From an uncultured Asticcacaulis sp. (GTDB lineage: Bacteria; Pseudomonadota; Alphaproteobacteria; Caulobacterales; Caulobacteraceae): a stretch of DNA of 34,576 nucleotides. Positions 1 to 9,008 of the stretch are shown here, one piece after another. Both the position numbers and the translations under genes were made by a program. The first letter of the stretch is position 1. The number at the start of each line of letters is the position of its first letter. The notes beneath the pieces were generated by a model. That model saw only the letters and a program-made list of their open reading frames with translations, was not told where the DNA came from and did not search any database. The stretch is from positions 1 to 34,576 of the forward strand of contig CAMLPZ010000006.1 in NCBI GenBank assembly GCA_946482045.1. Reading direction: 5' to 3'.

Positions 1-449
1 GTCCTTCTCACAGAACGACACAAGCTTAGCACCATGTCCGATTTTCCGGGACCACTTCAGGGTCTGTAAGACGGTCGGCTATCCGAAGACCATCCGGGTG
101 GATCAGGGCTCGGAGTTCATCTCCCGCGACCTCGACTTGTGGGCCTACCAGAAGGGCGTCACGCTCGACTTCTCGCGGCCTGGCAAGCCGACCGACAATG
201 CCTTCATCGAAAGCTTCAATGGCAAGTTCCGGGCGGAATGCCTGAACGCGCACTGGTTCATGAGCCTTGACGACGCGAAAGAAAAGATGGAGTCTTGGCG
301 TAGAGACTACAACGAGGTCCGTCCTCACAGCGCCATCGGCAACAAACCCCCGATATCGCTCATATCCGGCTCGGCCGTACCTGCGGCGCCATGAGCCCTA
401 ACCCGGCGAAATTCCAGTTCCGGGTGGCCAAGAAACGGGTAGCAGGTCA
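1..449 (+). mobile_element. Right end of an IS3-family insertion sequence (5' part outside window)
   Basis: The window opens inside an IS3-family element. The coding part ends at 394. The following 55 bases finish with GGGTAGCAGGTCA at about 437-449, which resembles the terminal inverted repeat of IS407-type IS3 elements (ending in GCAGGTCA). The left end lies outside, so the terminal repeat pair and the target duplication cannot be checked. The element sits directly upstream of the lasso receptor operon, in the place where an ECF sigma gene would be expected. The right boundary is inferred from the terminal motif only. Confidence 0.5.
2..394 (+). CDS. IS3-family transposase OrfB, C-terminal part of integrase core (partial)
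   Basis: The reading frame is open from the window edge to the TGA at 392-394. It carries the end of an rve/DDE integrase core: IRVDQGSEF holds the second catalytic Asp, and FSRPGKPTDNAFIESFNGK followed by RAECLN holds the catalytic Glu. The final NEVRPHSAIGNKPP is the usual IS3 OrfB ending. The first catalytic Asp lies upstream of the window. The frame before the VDQGSEF block (FRDHFRVCKTVGYPKTIR) still reads like the family. Residues before that are less convincing, so a 5' truncation is possible. The GTG at 98 is internal and is not a real start. Confidence 0.85.
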   Translation, partial: SFSQNDTSLAPCPIFRDHFRVCKTVGYPKTIRVDQGSEFISRDLDLWAYQKGVTLDFSRPGKPTDNAFIESFNGKFRAECLNAHWFMSLDDAKEKMESWRRDYNEVRPHSAIGNKPPISLISGSAVPAAP

Positions 450-844
450 CCCGGCGAACGCACTCTCAAAAATGAACGGCCCGGATCATGGGGCTGGGTC
501 AGGAAGTATAAGATCTTGCCGGCCAGCTTATCGCCCTTGACGAGCCAGTAAATGATTCGATTCCCATCGGATACGACGCCCTGAAATAAAAACGGACGTC
601 CTCGGGGGGCGAGGACGTCCGCTCGGCTGCCGGATCGAGGGGGGGATGAGCCGGCAGTTCGCGGAGACCTGGTCATGAATTGCCGGCGATCAAGTGGGGC
701 AGGCAAAAAGACGACGATAGTTTCCACGTCCTTGGCGGCTCAAACAGGCTTCGCGACCCATTAGACGGACGATGCAATTTGCACTATGCTTAGGGTTGCA
801 CCCAACCGGAGGCTATGTCCGGTCATCACCGTGACGGAAACAGA
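450..844. other. Intergenic region between IS3 end and fecR-like gene
   Basis: I see no convincing gene here. A leftward open frame spans it, but it reads through the insertion-sequence end and a terminator-like hairpin and is not credible. The region contains the perfect hairpin at 593-621, a shorter inverted repeat CTGCCGG/CCGGCAG (628-634 and 651-657), and presumably the promoter of the fecR-receptor-isopeptidase operon just before 815. No ECF sigma gene is present. Confidence 0.6.
584..621 (-). terminator. Perfect 12-bp stem-loop with T-tract for leftward transcription
   Basis: CGGACGTCCTCG at 593-604 pairs perfectly with 610-621 across a five-base G loop. Read on the minus strand, the stem is followed by TTTTTATTTC, the layout of an intrinsic terminator. 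No leftward gene is recognisable immediately upstream of it, so it may be an orphaned terminator left when the neighbourhood was rearranged. Confidence 0.6.
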
Positions 845-1786
845 ATGAGCGCCGAACCCAAGTCACCGCATGACGACATCCAGGAAGTGGCTGCGGCCTG
901 GTATGCGCGCCTGGACAGCGGCAGCGCCGATCGCGTTGCGTTCGAAGCGTGGCGCGACGCCGACCCCCGTCATGCTTCGGCCTTTGCCCAGGTCCATGCC
1001 GCCATGCGCCAGATGGAAAAGCTGCGCGGCCTGACGGCGCCGCCGCCACCCCTACAGCAACCGACACGCCGAAGCTTTCTGACGTCGGGCAAGATCGCTG
1101 CGGGCCTGGTTGCGATTGTCGGCATCGCCGGCATCACGGCGATTGGTGCGGGCGCCGGGCGCGCCCGGGCTGAGACGGTAGTGGGGGAACGCAAGACGGT
1201 TGCCTTGCCGTATGGCGATCGGCTTGAGCTCAACACCGACAGCAAGGCCGAGTGGCGGTCGTCCCGCGAGACGCGCGAACTGTGGCTGAAGCGCGGCGAG
1301 GTGGCGGTCAAGGTGACGCAAGGCTCCAAGCCATTCACGCTGCGCGCCGGCAAACACGTGGTGCAGCTCGGAACGGGCGAATATATCGCGCGCCTGCGGG
1401 CGACTTCGCTCGACCTCATCAGCCTCGCTGGCACGGCGAGGATCGACGACGGGGGCAAGACGCTAGTCGAAGTCCGTCCCCAGCAGGCGGCGATCCTGAC
1501 CGGAACCCAGGACCGTGTAAGGCCGGTATCAAGCGACGACATCCATTTTCTGACGGGATGGCGGCAGGACGAGCTGGTGCTCAACGGCCAGGTTTTGAGC
1601 GAGGTCGTCGAAGAGTATAACCGCTATCTCGATCGAAAGATCATCATCGCCGATCCGGAAATCGGTGGCTTGCAGTTGGGCGGCCGCTTTACCAATCGCG
1701 ACCCGTCCAAGCTGCTGGCGGGATTGGAGGCCTCATTCGGCATCCATGTGACGCAGGAAAGCCACAGCGTCATTCTTTCCAAATAA
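845..1786 (+). CDS. FecR-family anti-sigma / cell-surface signalling regulator
   Basis: FecR-type proteins sit in the inner membrane, read the STN domain of a cognate outer-membrane receptor, and control an ECF sigma factor. From ATG 845 the protein has 313 residues. An N-terminal cytoplasmic FecR_N-like helix bundle (about 10-60, with AAAWYARLDSG and DPRHASAFAQV) is followed by RRSFLTSGK (75-83) and a hydrophobic segment (about 84-105). The twin-arginine resembles the Tat signal reported for some FecR proteins. The periplasmic FecR domain follows, and the C-terminal STN-interacting part includes LGGRFTNRDPSKLLAGLE. An alternative ATG at 815 has GGAGG only two bases away, too close to be ideal. 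ATG 845 follows GACGGAAACAGA. The partner receptor gene is 115 bp downstream. The usual adjacent ECF sigma gene is missing. Confidence 0.88.
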   Translation: MSAEPKSPHDDIQEVAAAWYARLDSGSADRVAFEAWRDADPRHASAFAQVHAAMRQMEKLRGLTAPPPPLQQPTRRSFLTSGKIAAGLVAIVGIAGITAIGAGAGRARAETVVGERKTVALPYGDRLELNTDSKAEWRSSRETRELWLKRGEVAVKVTQGSKPFTLRAGKHVVQLGTGEYIARLRATSLDLISLAGTARIDDGGKTLVEVRPQQAAILTGTQDRVRPVSSDDIHFLTGWRQDELVLNGQVLSEVVEEYNRYLDRKIIIADPEIGGLQLGGRFTNRDPSKLLAGLEASFGIHVTQESHSVILSK

Positions 1787-1901
1787 TCGGGTTTGTCGAA
1801 CTAGGGATAATCGTTCTAGGTACAGCCTAGGGATGTAGCCGCCTCAAAGCTCATGCAAGGCGGTTGTCACATGAGTGACGCATATCCTGGGGACTAGACT
1901 T

Positions 1902-4502
1902 ATGTTTGTGAGAGCTTTCAAGCCGTCAAGATGGCGGACCTCCGCCGTGGCGCTATCTATTGCCGCAGCGCTGTTGACGGCGCCGGCCGCCTGGGCGGCC
2001 GAGCCCCGGCAGAATTTTGATATGCCTAAAAAAAGCACGGCGTTGGCGCTTAATGACTTTGCGCGCCAGACCGGCGTTCAGATCCTCTACGATTTCGCGG
2101 AAGCCCGTCGCACGACGGCGCCGGCGCTCAAAGGGACATACACACGCGACGAAGCCCTGGCCATGCTGCTGGCCAATACGCGTTTCGTCGTGACCGCGCG
2201 GACGGACAATGCCATCTATCTAAAGGTGTCGGAAAGGCAAGGCGAAACCGCTGCCACCCCCGACCCCGAGCCCGTCGTCATTACGGGTACGCGCATCCGC
2301 GGGCGAGAGCCGGCCTCGCCGGTAACCCGCGTGACGCAGGCGGAGATGCAGCTGGGCGGCCAGAGCGATCTTGGCCAGATGGCGCGCGCCCTGCCACAGA
2401 ATTTCGGGGGCGGGGTCAATCCGGACATCGCGCTTGGCACGCCCGACCTGCGCAACGTCAACATCAATGCGGCGTCGAGCTTCAACCTGCGGGGTCTGGG
2501 GCCGGACGCGACGCTGACGCTTTTGAACGGCAACCGGCTGGCCTATGACGCGATCGGCCAGGCGGTCGATGTTTCGGCTATTCCTTTGGCTGCGGTCGAC
2601 CGCGTCGAGATCGTCACCGACGGCGCGTCGGCGCTTTATGGCTCGGATGCCGTCGGCGGCGTGGTCAACATCCTGCTAAAGCGCGATTTCGATGGCGTGG
2701 AAATATCGGGCCGTTATCGCGGCGCCACCGGCGGGGCGGCAACGGAATCGGGCGTGTCGGTTGTCGCCGGCCGGACCTGGACCGGCGGCGGATTTATCGC
2801 CGCCATGGATGTGAGCCACCACGGCGGGCTTCAGGCCCGCGACCGCAAGTTCACCCGCGCGCTCGATGGCGGCACGACGCTGATACCGGAGCAGGACGCG
2901 GGCGTGCTTCTGCTGAGCGGTCATCACCGGCTGACAGATAGACTGAAGCTGAGCGTCGATGCCCTGGCGAGTGAACGGACTTCGGTGTTCACCAAGCCTT
3001 ATGATGCCGGCGTCACCTATCTGGAGAACGGTTCGCGCGAAACGCCGCGGCTGCAATCCTACAGCATATCACCGCGGCTCACGTTCGATCTCGACGGCAA
3101 TTGGCAAGGCTATTGGAGCACGACCGCCGGCGAGGACAAGACCGTGCTTGAGACGACGGCTTATTACGCAGGCGAGCGCTCGGCCAGCTATCCGGGCTAT
3201 TATATCAACCAGACCCTTGTCACCGAGATCGGCGCCGAGGGCCGGGTGTTTTCGACGCCGGCGGGGGCGGCGAGGCTCGCGGTCGGTGGGGGCTACCGCA
3301 AGATCCGCCTCGACGGCTACCTGGCCTTCGAATACGCGTCGGGGTTTTCACTCGTTGCGACCGATTTCGATCGCAGCCGGGAAGCGACCTACGGTTTCGC
3401 CGAACTGTCCGTGCCTTTGGTGGCGCCTGAGCAAGGCATTACCGGCATCTATCGCCTGTCGCTGACCTCCGCGCTGCGCCACGAGGCCTATTCCGGGCTG
3501 GAAGCGATGACAACGCCGAAGCTCGGCCTGATCTATCAGCCGATCCAAGCGCTTGATCTGAAGCTATCGTGGGGCAAGTCGTTCAAGGTGCCGACGCTTT
3601 ATCAGACCTACCGCGGCAGTCTGCCCTATCTGTTCGACGCCAGTCTGATCAGCGAGACAGCGCCAGCGGGCACGACTTTTCTCAATCTCGACGGCGGCAA
3701 CGAGGACCTGAAGGCGGAAACCGCCACGGCGTTTGTGGCAAGCCTGGCCTATCGCTTCGATGTGCCGGAAGGGGCGGGCATCGGGCTCAGCTATTTCGAT
3801 ATCGACTACACCGACCGCGTCCTGCAGCCGATCGTCTCGATGTCGGGAGCGCTCGACAATCCCGCCTATGCCGGCTCGGTCTATCTCAATCCGACGCCGG
3901 AGCAATTGTCGGCGGCGATCGGTGACCTCGGCCGTCTGCGCAACTATTCGAGCGGCGCCTATGATCCGGCGAGCGTCATCGGCATCGTCGACAACCGCGA
4001 ACAGAATGTCTATCGCCAGGCGATAAGGGGTTTCGACTTCACGGGACACTATGCGCGTATGGCCGGGCCAGGCATATTGCGCTTTGAAGGCAGCGCCAGC
4101 TACCTCGAGACCCGCCAGCGGCTGAATGCCACCAATGCCGAACTGGCGCTGGCCGGCACGATCTTCAATCCGCCGCACTGGCGCGGGCGCTTCAGCGCGG
4201 CGTGGGAGGGGCAGGCGGTTACGATTGCCGCCTTCGCCAACCATGTCGGCGCGCTCGATGACGCGCGCTTCGGGCGCCAGGTGAGCATTCTAGCGCAGAC
4301 GACCTTCGACGCCACGCTCCGTGTCCGGCTGGGCCGCGGCTCAGGCGACAGTGGCGCGACCGTGACCGCGTCGGTTCTTAATCTCTTCGATGAGGCTCCG
4401 GAGACGGTGCGGACGGCGGCGGCCTACTATGTGCCTTATGACGCCACCAACCATTCGGCGACCGGGCGCGTGCTTGGCATGACGATTTCGAAGCGCTGGT
4501 AA
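1902..4502 (+). CDS. TonB-dependent outer-membrane receptor with STN signalling domain, probable lasso-peptide importer
   Basis: The product is an 866-residue TonB-dependent transducer. It has a signal peptide ending near AAWA|AEP (about 32) and an STN domain (about 39-109, FDMPKKSTALALNDFARQTG). A TonB-box-like VVITGTRI (125-132) and a plug domain follow, the latter with FNLRGLGPDATLTLLNG and DGASALYGSDAVGGVVNILL. A 22-stranded-type barrel ends in an aromatic W (GMTISKRW). ATG 1902 is preferred because GGGGA lies about 8 bases upstream; an in-frame GTG at 1875 would add nine residues before the signal peptide. It sits between a FecR gene and an isopeptidase gene that starts one base after its stop. 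That is the layout of characterised Asticcacaulis/Caulobacter lasso clusters, where the receptor is thought to take the peptide up. The substrate assignment is inferred from context. Confidence 0.9.
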   Translation: MFVRAFKPSRWRTSAVALSIAAALLTAPAAWAAEPRQNFDMPKKSTALALNDFARQTGVQILYDFAEARRTTAPALKGTYTRDEALAMLLANTRFVVTARTDNAIYLKVSERQGETAATPDPEPVVITGTRIRGREPASPVTRVTQAEMQLGGQSDLGQMARALPQNFGGGVNPDIALGTPDLRNVNINAASSFNLRGLGPDATLTLLNGNRLAYDAIGQAVDVSAIPLAAVDRVEIVTDGASALYGSDAVGGVVNILLKRDFDGVEISGRYRGATGGAATESGVSVVAGRTWTGGGFIAAMDVSHHGGLQARDRKFTRALDGGTTLIPEQDAGVLLLSGHHRLTDRLKLSVDALASERTSVFTKPYDAGVTYLENGSRETPRLQSYSISPRLTFDLDGNWQGYWSTTAGEDKTVLETTAYYAGERSASYPGYYINQTLVTEIGAEGRVFSTPAGAARLAVGGGYRKIRLDGYLAFEYASGFSLVATDFDRSREATYGFAELSVPLVAPEQGITGIYRLSLTSALRHEAYSGLEAMTTPKLGLIYQPIQALDLKLSWGKSFKVPTLYQTYRGSLPYLFDASLISETAPAGTTFLNLDGGNEDLKAETATAFVASLAYRFDVPEGAGIGLSYFDIDYTDRVLQPIVSMSGALDNPAYAGSVYLNPTPEQLSAAIGDLGRLRNYSSGAYDPASVIGIVDNREQNVYRQAIRGFDFTGHYARMAGPGILRFEGSASYLETRQRLNATNAELALAGTIFNPPHWRGRFSAAWEGQAVTIAAFANHVGALDDARFGRQVSILAQTTFDATLRVRLGRGSGDSGATVTASVLNLFDEAPETVRTAAAYYVPYDATNHSATGRVLGMTISKRW

Positions 4503-4503
4503 C

Positions 4504-6519
4504 ATGTCCCTCATTACTGTTGCGGCAGCCATGGCCATGGCCATGCTCGCCGGGCCGTCCGTCGCTGCGTCGGCGCCGGACTGCGAAACCCTGCGCCCCT
4601 CCCACGGAATAACTGTTGCCGGCAAGCGTCCGGTGACCCCGGAAGACCTAGTCCGCTTGCGCGATATCGGACCGCAGGGCGACCTCGCCGGGCAGAACAC
4701 GAGCCTCGGTGTGTCGCCTGACGGCCGGATGATCGCATTCGTCATGCGGCAGGCAGACCCCGTCAGGAACCGCTACTGCACGGGGCTGTTCGTCGTGGCC
4801 GCGAACGGTCACGGCGAAGCGCTGCGTCTCGATGACGGCGGCGATCCGATCTTCGGCACAATCGATTACTGGGGGATCAAGGATTACCCGACAGGGGTTG
4901 CCATCCCCATCACGCCCAAATGGTCGGCTGACGCCAGATCCATCGCCTATCTGAGACGATTGGCTGGCCGGACGCAGGTGCGGATCGCTTCCGTCGACGC
5001 CAGCAGCGCGCGCACTATAGTCGCGCCGACCGGCGACATCGATGCCTTTGGTTGGACGAAGGATGGCGGCCTCGTCGTTCGTGCGCGCATCGATCAAGCG
5101 CCGGCGCACGAGGCCCTCCGCGCCGAAGGCATGACAGGCTGGCGCTACGATCAGCGCTTCATGCCCATGGCGCAGTTGAAGCCGTTCCCCGCTTCGACGC
5201 CGCGGCACGCGTTCTGGACATATGCATCGGACGGCACGGTCACGCCGTCGTCTGAAAATGAGCGTGAATGGCTGAACGATGCCAAGGAGAAGATAAGTGA
5301 TTCAGAAGGCGGCGCCTCCGTTTCGGTCACGCGCGCGCCGTTCCCCCAACGAAGCAGTAACCTGATCTACACCGGCCCTGATGGAGACGTGGTCCGCTGC
5401 CAGGCCGCTGCGTGCCGCGGCACGGTTGTCGACGCCTGGCTCGAGGATGACGGCTTCGGCGTTGCGTTCCTCAGCCGGGAAGGATGGGCGGACGAGATGA
5501 CAGCGGCCTATCTGTGGTCGCCCGGCGAGGCACCTAGGCGGGTGTGGGCGACGACCGATCTGGTCACCGACTGTCATCTCGTCCGCCGCGAACTCATATG
5601 CCTGGCGGAAAGCTCCCTTCAGCCGCGCCGCATCGGGGCCTTCAGCCTGGACACGGGCCGTTCGCGGGTCGTCTTCGACCCCAATCCGGAATTCGCCGGG
5701 ATTAAGCTCGCTCCGGCTGAGCGGTTGCATTGGCGCAATGCCCGCGGGCTGCCGGTGATTGGTGATCTCGTCTTGCCGCTTCACAATGTGCCCGGACAGA
5801 AGTCACCGCTGGTCGTGGTGCAATACATCACGCGCGGCTTCCTGCGCGGCGGCACGGGGGATGAGTACCCGATCCAGGCCTTCGCGGCGGCAGGATTTGC
5901 GGTCTTGAGCTTCCAACGGCCGGCGGATGTCGCCACGCTTTACGCCGATCTCCCGCCTGAAGCGGCCGTGGCAGCGCAATTCCGGGACTGGGCGGATCGT
6001 CGAAGCGTGCACTCCGCCCTGATGACCGGGATCGACCTGGCCATCTCCAAGGGTAGGATTGACCAACAACGCATCGGCATAACCGGCTTGAGCGATGGTG
6101 CTTCGACTGTCCAGTTCGCGCTTGTCAACAGCACGCGCTTCAAAGCGGCAGCGCTCAGCACCTGCTGCCAGGACCCGAAGACCCAGATGCTGATGACCGG
6201 CCCGGCTACCGCCCGCGCCTTCCAGGGACTTGGCTATCCGAAGAGCACCGAAAATGATCCGGCATTCTGGGCGCCTTATTCGGTTGCAATGAACGCATCG
6301 AGGGTAAGGACGCCCGTGCTGATGCAACTGGCCGAAGACGAGTATCTGGCGGGGCTTGAGACCTATACGGCGCTCGAGGAATCGGGCATCGCAACGGAAC
6401 TCTATGTCTTTCCGGACGAGCGGCACATCAAGTGGCAGCCCGCGCATCGCCTGGCCGTCTACACCAGGAATCTTGCCTGGTTCACGCGCTGGCTGAAGAC
6501 GCCAGCGAAAAACAACTAG
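4504..6519 (+). CDS. Probable lasso-peptide isopeptidase (S9 prolyl-oligopeptidase family, AtxE-like)
   Basis: Enzymes of this type (AtxE1/AtxE2 of Asticcacaulis) hydrolyse the macrolactam isopeptide bond and linearise the threaded lasso. The 671-residue product has a signal peptide (MSLITVAAAMAMAMLAG, cleavage near VAAS), which points to a periplasmic site. A beta-propeller-like N-terminal half (about 50-400) precedes a C-terminal alpha/beta-hydrolase domain. The nucleophile is Ser530 in GLSDGAS. Asp612 in AEDEY and His641 in PDERHIKW complete the triad, at spacings that match the AtxE2 triad as I recall it (Ser527 region). Its start lies one base after the receptor stop, so the two are translationally linked. 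A general S9 dipeptidyl peptidase is the alternative. The receptor upstream and the lasso genes 0.75 kb downstream make isopeptidase much more likely. Confidence 0.88.
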   Translation: MSLITVAAAMAMAMLAGPSVAASAPDCETLRPSHGITVAGKRPVTPEDLVRLRDIGPQGDLAGQNTSLGVSPDGRMIAFVMRQADPVRNRYCTGLFVVAANGHGEALRLDDGGDPIFGTIDYWGIKDYPTGVAIPITPKWSADARSIAYLRRLAGRTQVRIASVDASSARTIVAPTGDIDAFGWTKDGGLVVRARIDQAPAHEALRAEGMTGWRYDQRFMPMAQLKPFPASTPRHAFWTYASDGTVTPSSENEREWLNDAKEKISDSEGGASVSVTRAPFPQRSSNLIYTGPDGDVVRCQAAACRGTVVDAWLEDDGFGVAFLSREGWADEMTAAYLWSPGEAPRRVWATTDLVTDCHLVRRELICLAESSLQPRRIGAFSLDTGRSRVVFDPNPEFAGIKLAPAERLHWRNARGLPVIGDLVLPLHNVPGQKSPLVVVQYITRGFLRGGTGDEYPIQAFAAAGFAVLSFQRPADVATLYADLPPEAAVAAQFRDWADRRSVHSALMTGIDLAISKGRIDQQRIGITGLSDGASTVQFALVNSTRFKAAALSTCCQDPKTQMLMTGPATARAFQGLGYPKSTENDPAFWAPYSVAMNASRVRTPVLMQLAEDEYLAGLETYTALEESGIATELYVFPDERHIKWQPAHRLAVYTRNLAWFTRWLKTPAKNN

Positions 6520-6799
6520 AAGACAGTGTTCTGTGACGTCTGTTTCAGAGCAAAAAGACGCCAGTCATAAACGCAATCGATTCCGATGCTCGTGACCGCG
6601 GCGCCTCATAATTATTCCCGAACGCGGATTGGAAGATGAGCTGTTACGCACGCATTGAAATTTCACAGTGCTCGTAGACTTTATTCACACGCGGGCGCAA
6701 GTGCGGGTCACGGAAAGGGTGTCGAAGCTTATGTTGAGACAAGGCCAACAACGACGGGCTGCGACATGAACCGTTACTTGATGATTTATCTGAATTATT

Positions 6800-7240
6800 A
6801 TGGATAATGTATTGCAAAAGAAGAAAAATAAAGAAGAAGCGATTGCCTTGCCCTCGGGTCATCATCCCGTCGATGTGCATGTCGGGCAGCGAGTACGCGA
6901 ACTGCGCCGGTCGTTGCGGTTGTCCCAGGCGGTGCTGGCGGATGCGATCGGCCTGACATTCCAGCAGGTTCAGAAATACGAGCGTGGAACCAACCGTATT
7001 TCGGCCTCGGCCCTTTTCGAAATCGCGCGGTTCCTGGGCGTCGAGGTTGACTACTTCTTTCTGGGTCTGCCGGACATCGACGCGGGCGACGGCGCTGTGG
7101 CTGAAGCGCAGGCCGGTGCATTTCTGCGCTCCGAAGAGGGGGTCATGCTTGCCGTGGCCTTTAGCAAGCTGTCAGCGGCGGAGCGGAAGGTCGTGCTTGC
7201 GACCGTCAAAGGGCTCGCCGGGTTATCAGGCGGCAAGTAA
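6800..7240 (+). CDS. XRE-family helix-turn-helix transcriptional regulator
   Basis: The product has 146 residues with a Cro/C1-type HTH at about 28-88: VGQRVRELRRSLRLSQAVLA, then LTFQQVQKYERGTNRISA and ALFEIARFLGVEVDYFF. This is the layout of a large alphaproteobacterial family of about 130-150-residue regulators. The N-terminal 20 residues are Lys/Glu-rich and the C-terminal tail is probably a small helical region. The ATG at 6800 has no clear ribosome site in the AT-rich stretch before it, so a downstream start is possible. It lies between the isopeptidase gene and the convergent lasso cyclase gene, 31 bp from the latter's stop. Control of the lasso genes is a guess from position only. Confidence 0.85.
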   Translation: MDNVLQKKKNKEEAIALPSGHHPVDVHVGQRVRELRRSLRLSQAVLADAIGLTFQQVQKYERGTNRISASALFEIARFLGVEVDYFFLGLPDIDAGDGAVAEAQAGAFLRSEEGVMLAVAFSKLSAAERKVVLATVKGLAGLSGGK

Positions 7241-7271
7241 GGCGGATGTTCGCCCAAATCTCAATGAAGGA

Positions 7272-9008
7272 TCAGCCTGCTGACGTCTGACGCACCCAGG
7301 CTTCCGTATCGGCCAGCTCAAGCAGACGCAGGTAATCGGAGCCATGCGGCGGCGCGTCTACGGCGAGCGCGTTTCTGACCGCTGGGACGTCGATAATGCC
7401 ATTCTGCGCCAGCAACCCATCGCTCAAAAATGGGATAAGACGCTCGCGCCAAGCCAGGTACACCTGCGCCGCGAACGCTTCCGGGCCGCCCTTGCCATGG
7501 CGCCGCACCAGGGACGGCGGCAGGCGATCCTTGAAGGCCTCGCGCGCCACAGCGCGGTTGGTCCCACTTCGCGACCACTGCCAGGTCGGGATTTGCAAGC
7601 AAAGTTCGACGACGGGCTGGGCCAGCAAGGGGTAGAGGACCGGTAGCTGAAAACTTCGAGGCGGTCCTTCGACGTAATGCTGCAGGCGCAGGAGGTTCGC
7701 GACATGGACCTTCTTGCCGGGCAGAATTTGGGCAGGGGCGCGCAGCCAGGGGTGATTGCTGGCGTCCACCTGACGCAGACGCACGGCAGTTAGAGTCTCC
7801 GGACTTAGGAAGTGGGTCGTGGCTGTCCAGGCGTACGGGCGTTTCCGTTGCCGCAACGTCTTCAGCGCTTGGCGTACTGCGGCCGGCATGGGCGCGCCCG
7901 TCAGGCGGCAGACATCGCAAAGCGCGGTCCATGTCGCGCCGGCGCGTTGCGTGGCCAGCCAAAGGTCGACGGCCGGCGTCGCTGACTGCATCAGGCAGAA
8001 CACCTCGTCACCGCCATTGCCGGTCAGGATGGCGGCGTTATGGCCCGTCTGAGCCTGCCAGTAGCGGTAAAGCGGCCGTTGGTAAGACAGGCCCACGGGG
8101 CGCGGCAGGTGACCGGCGACCGAGCGGGTCAAATCGATCTCTTCCAGGCGATAGGGGATTTCCGCCAGGGGCATGGCGAATGCATCGGCGGCAATGGCCG
8201 CAAAGGGGCGCTCATCGCCGACGCTGTCGTCCGTAATCAAGGCATAGGCCGAGACATTCGCCTGTGCCCTGCGAAGGCTAGTGGCAAGGATTGATGAGTC
8301 CAGTCCACCGGACAGGCCAAGATGCACAGCGTCGAGACCTCTGGTCATCGCGGCGACGCAAGCATCGATCGTTTCGCGCAAGGCTTCGGCGTTTTCCGTC
8401 GGCGTGCGCCTGTTCCAGTCGACAAAATCCCATGGCGACCAGATCGCCTCAAGGTGCACGCCGGCCGAGGTTATGACGGCCCGCATGCCCTGGGGGATTT
8501 CGGAAAGTCGCGCAAGCGCGGTCTCCTGCGTCCGCAAGTGTCCGGCGGCTAGATGCCAGCCAACAAAGTCCCAATCGATCGATAACATGACCACCCGACA
8601 CTGGCGTAACGCGTCAAGGTCGGACACGACAAAGACCTGATGGCGGTCGTGGAAGATGTAGCATGGCAAGGCCCCGGAGGGATCGCGCAGCACTGTAGCC
8701 CTGCCGGACGCATCGGCCTGGACAGCCACATAGGCGCCCCAGGCGTTTTCAATCAATGTTGATGCGTCAATTTCACCTGGATCGTCTGGTAGCTGAAACG
8801 GTTGCGCGGTACGGCGTCGGTCATACAGCCATCCGATGACCGCACTCGAGCCGCGCACCTGCACCGGCGTTTGCGGCGTCGTCAAGACGCAGAGGCGTTC
8901 ATGGTCGAAGACAGAGACGAATCCGGACGGGATTACAAATGGCGTGCTTGGGACGGACACGCTTGGGCCAACGTCCAGTGTAACACGAATGATAAAGCGA
9001 GAGGTCAT
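7272..9008 (-). CDS. Lasso peptide cyclase, asparagine-synthetase-like (C protein)
   Basis: The lasso C protein adenylates the side-chain carboxylate of the ring Asp/Glu and closes the macrolactam with the core N-terminus. The 578-residue product has an N-terminal Ntn-like half and a C-terminal synthetase half with the PP-loop SGGLDSS (233-239) and TGNGGDEVF. It begins MTSRF, so the Cys2 nucleophile of true glutamine-dependent asparagine synthetases is absent. That is normal for lasso cyclases, which use no free ammonia. Its ATG overlaps the stop of the B gene by four bases (ATGA, 9005-9008), so the two are translationally coupled. The stop faces the XRE gene. Confidence 0.93.
   Translation of the reverse strand: MTSRFIIRVTLDVGPSVSVPSTPFVIPSGFVSVFDHERLCVLTTPQTPVQVRGSSAVIGWLYDRRRTAQPFQLPDDPGEIDASTLIENAWGAYVAVQADASGRATVLRDPSGALPCYIFHDRHQVFVVSDLDALRQCRVVMLSIDWDFVGWHLAAGHLRTQETALARLSEIPQGMRAVITSAGVHLEAIWSPWDFVDWNRRTPTENAEALRETIDACVAAMTRGLDAVHLGLSGGLDSSILATSLRRAQANVSAYALITDDSVGDERPFAAIAADAFAMPLAEIPYRLEEIDLTRSVAGHLPRPVGLSYQRPLYRYWQAQTGHNAAILTGNGGDEVFCLMQSATPAVDLWLATQRAGATWTALCDVCRLTGAPMPAAVRQALKTLRQRKRPYAWTATTHFLSPETLTAVRLRQVDASNHPWLRAPAQILPGKKVHVANLLRLQHYVEGPPRSFQLPVLYPLLAQPVVELCLQIPTWQWSRSGTNRAVAREAFKDRLPPSLVRRHGKGGPEAFAAQVYLAWRERLIPFLSDGLLAQNGIIDVPAVRNALAVDAPPHGSDYLRLLELADTEAWVRQTSAG

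Noticed and set aside
398..727. Leftward 109-codon open frame with some protein-like sequence
   Set aside because: It reads through the terminator hairpin and the IS3 end, has no ribosome site and no family motif.
970..1584. Leftward 204-codon open frame
   Set aside because: It is antisense to the fecR-like gene; Ser/Arg-rich shadow.
3564..4244. Leftward 226-codon open frame
   Set aside because: It lies wholly inside the TonB-receptor gene and its Arg-rich composition is that of a GC-rich antisense shadow.
4504..6519. Reading the S9 peptidase as a plain dipeptidyl peptidase
   Set aside because: Possible by domain alone, but it is coupled to a lasso-type receptor and adjacent to complete lasso biosynthesis genes, so isopeptidase is the better call.
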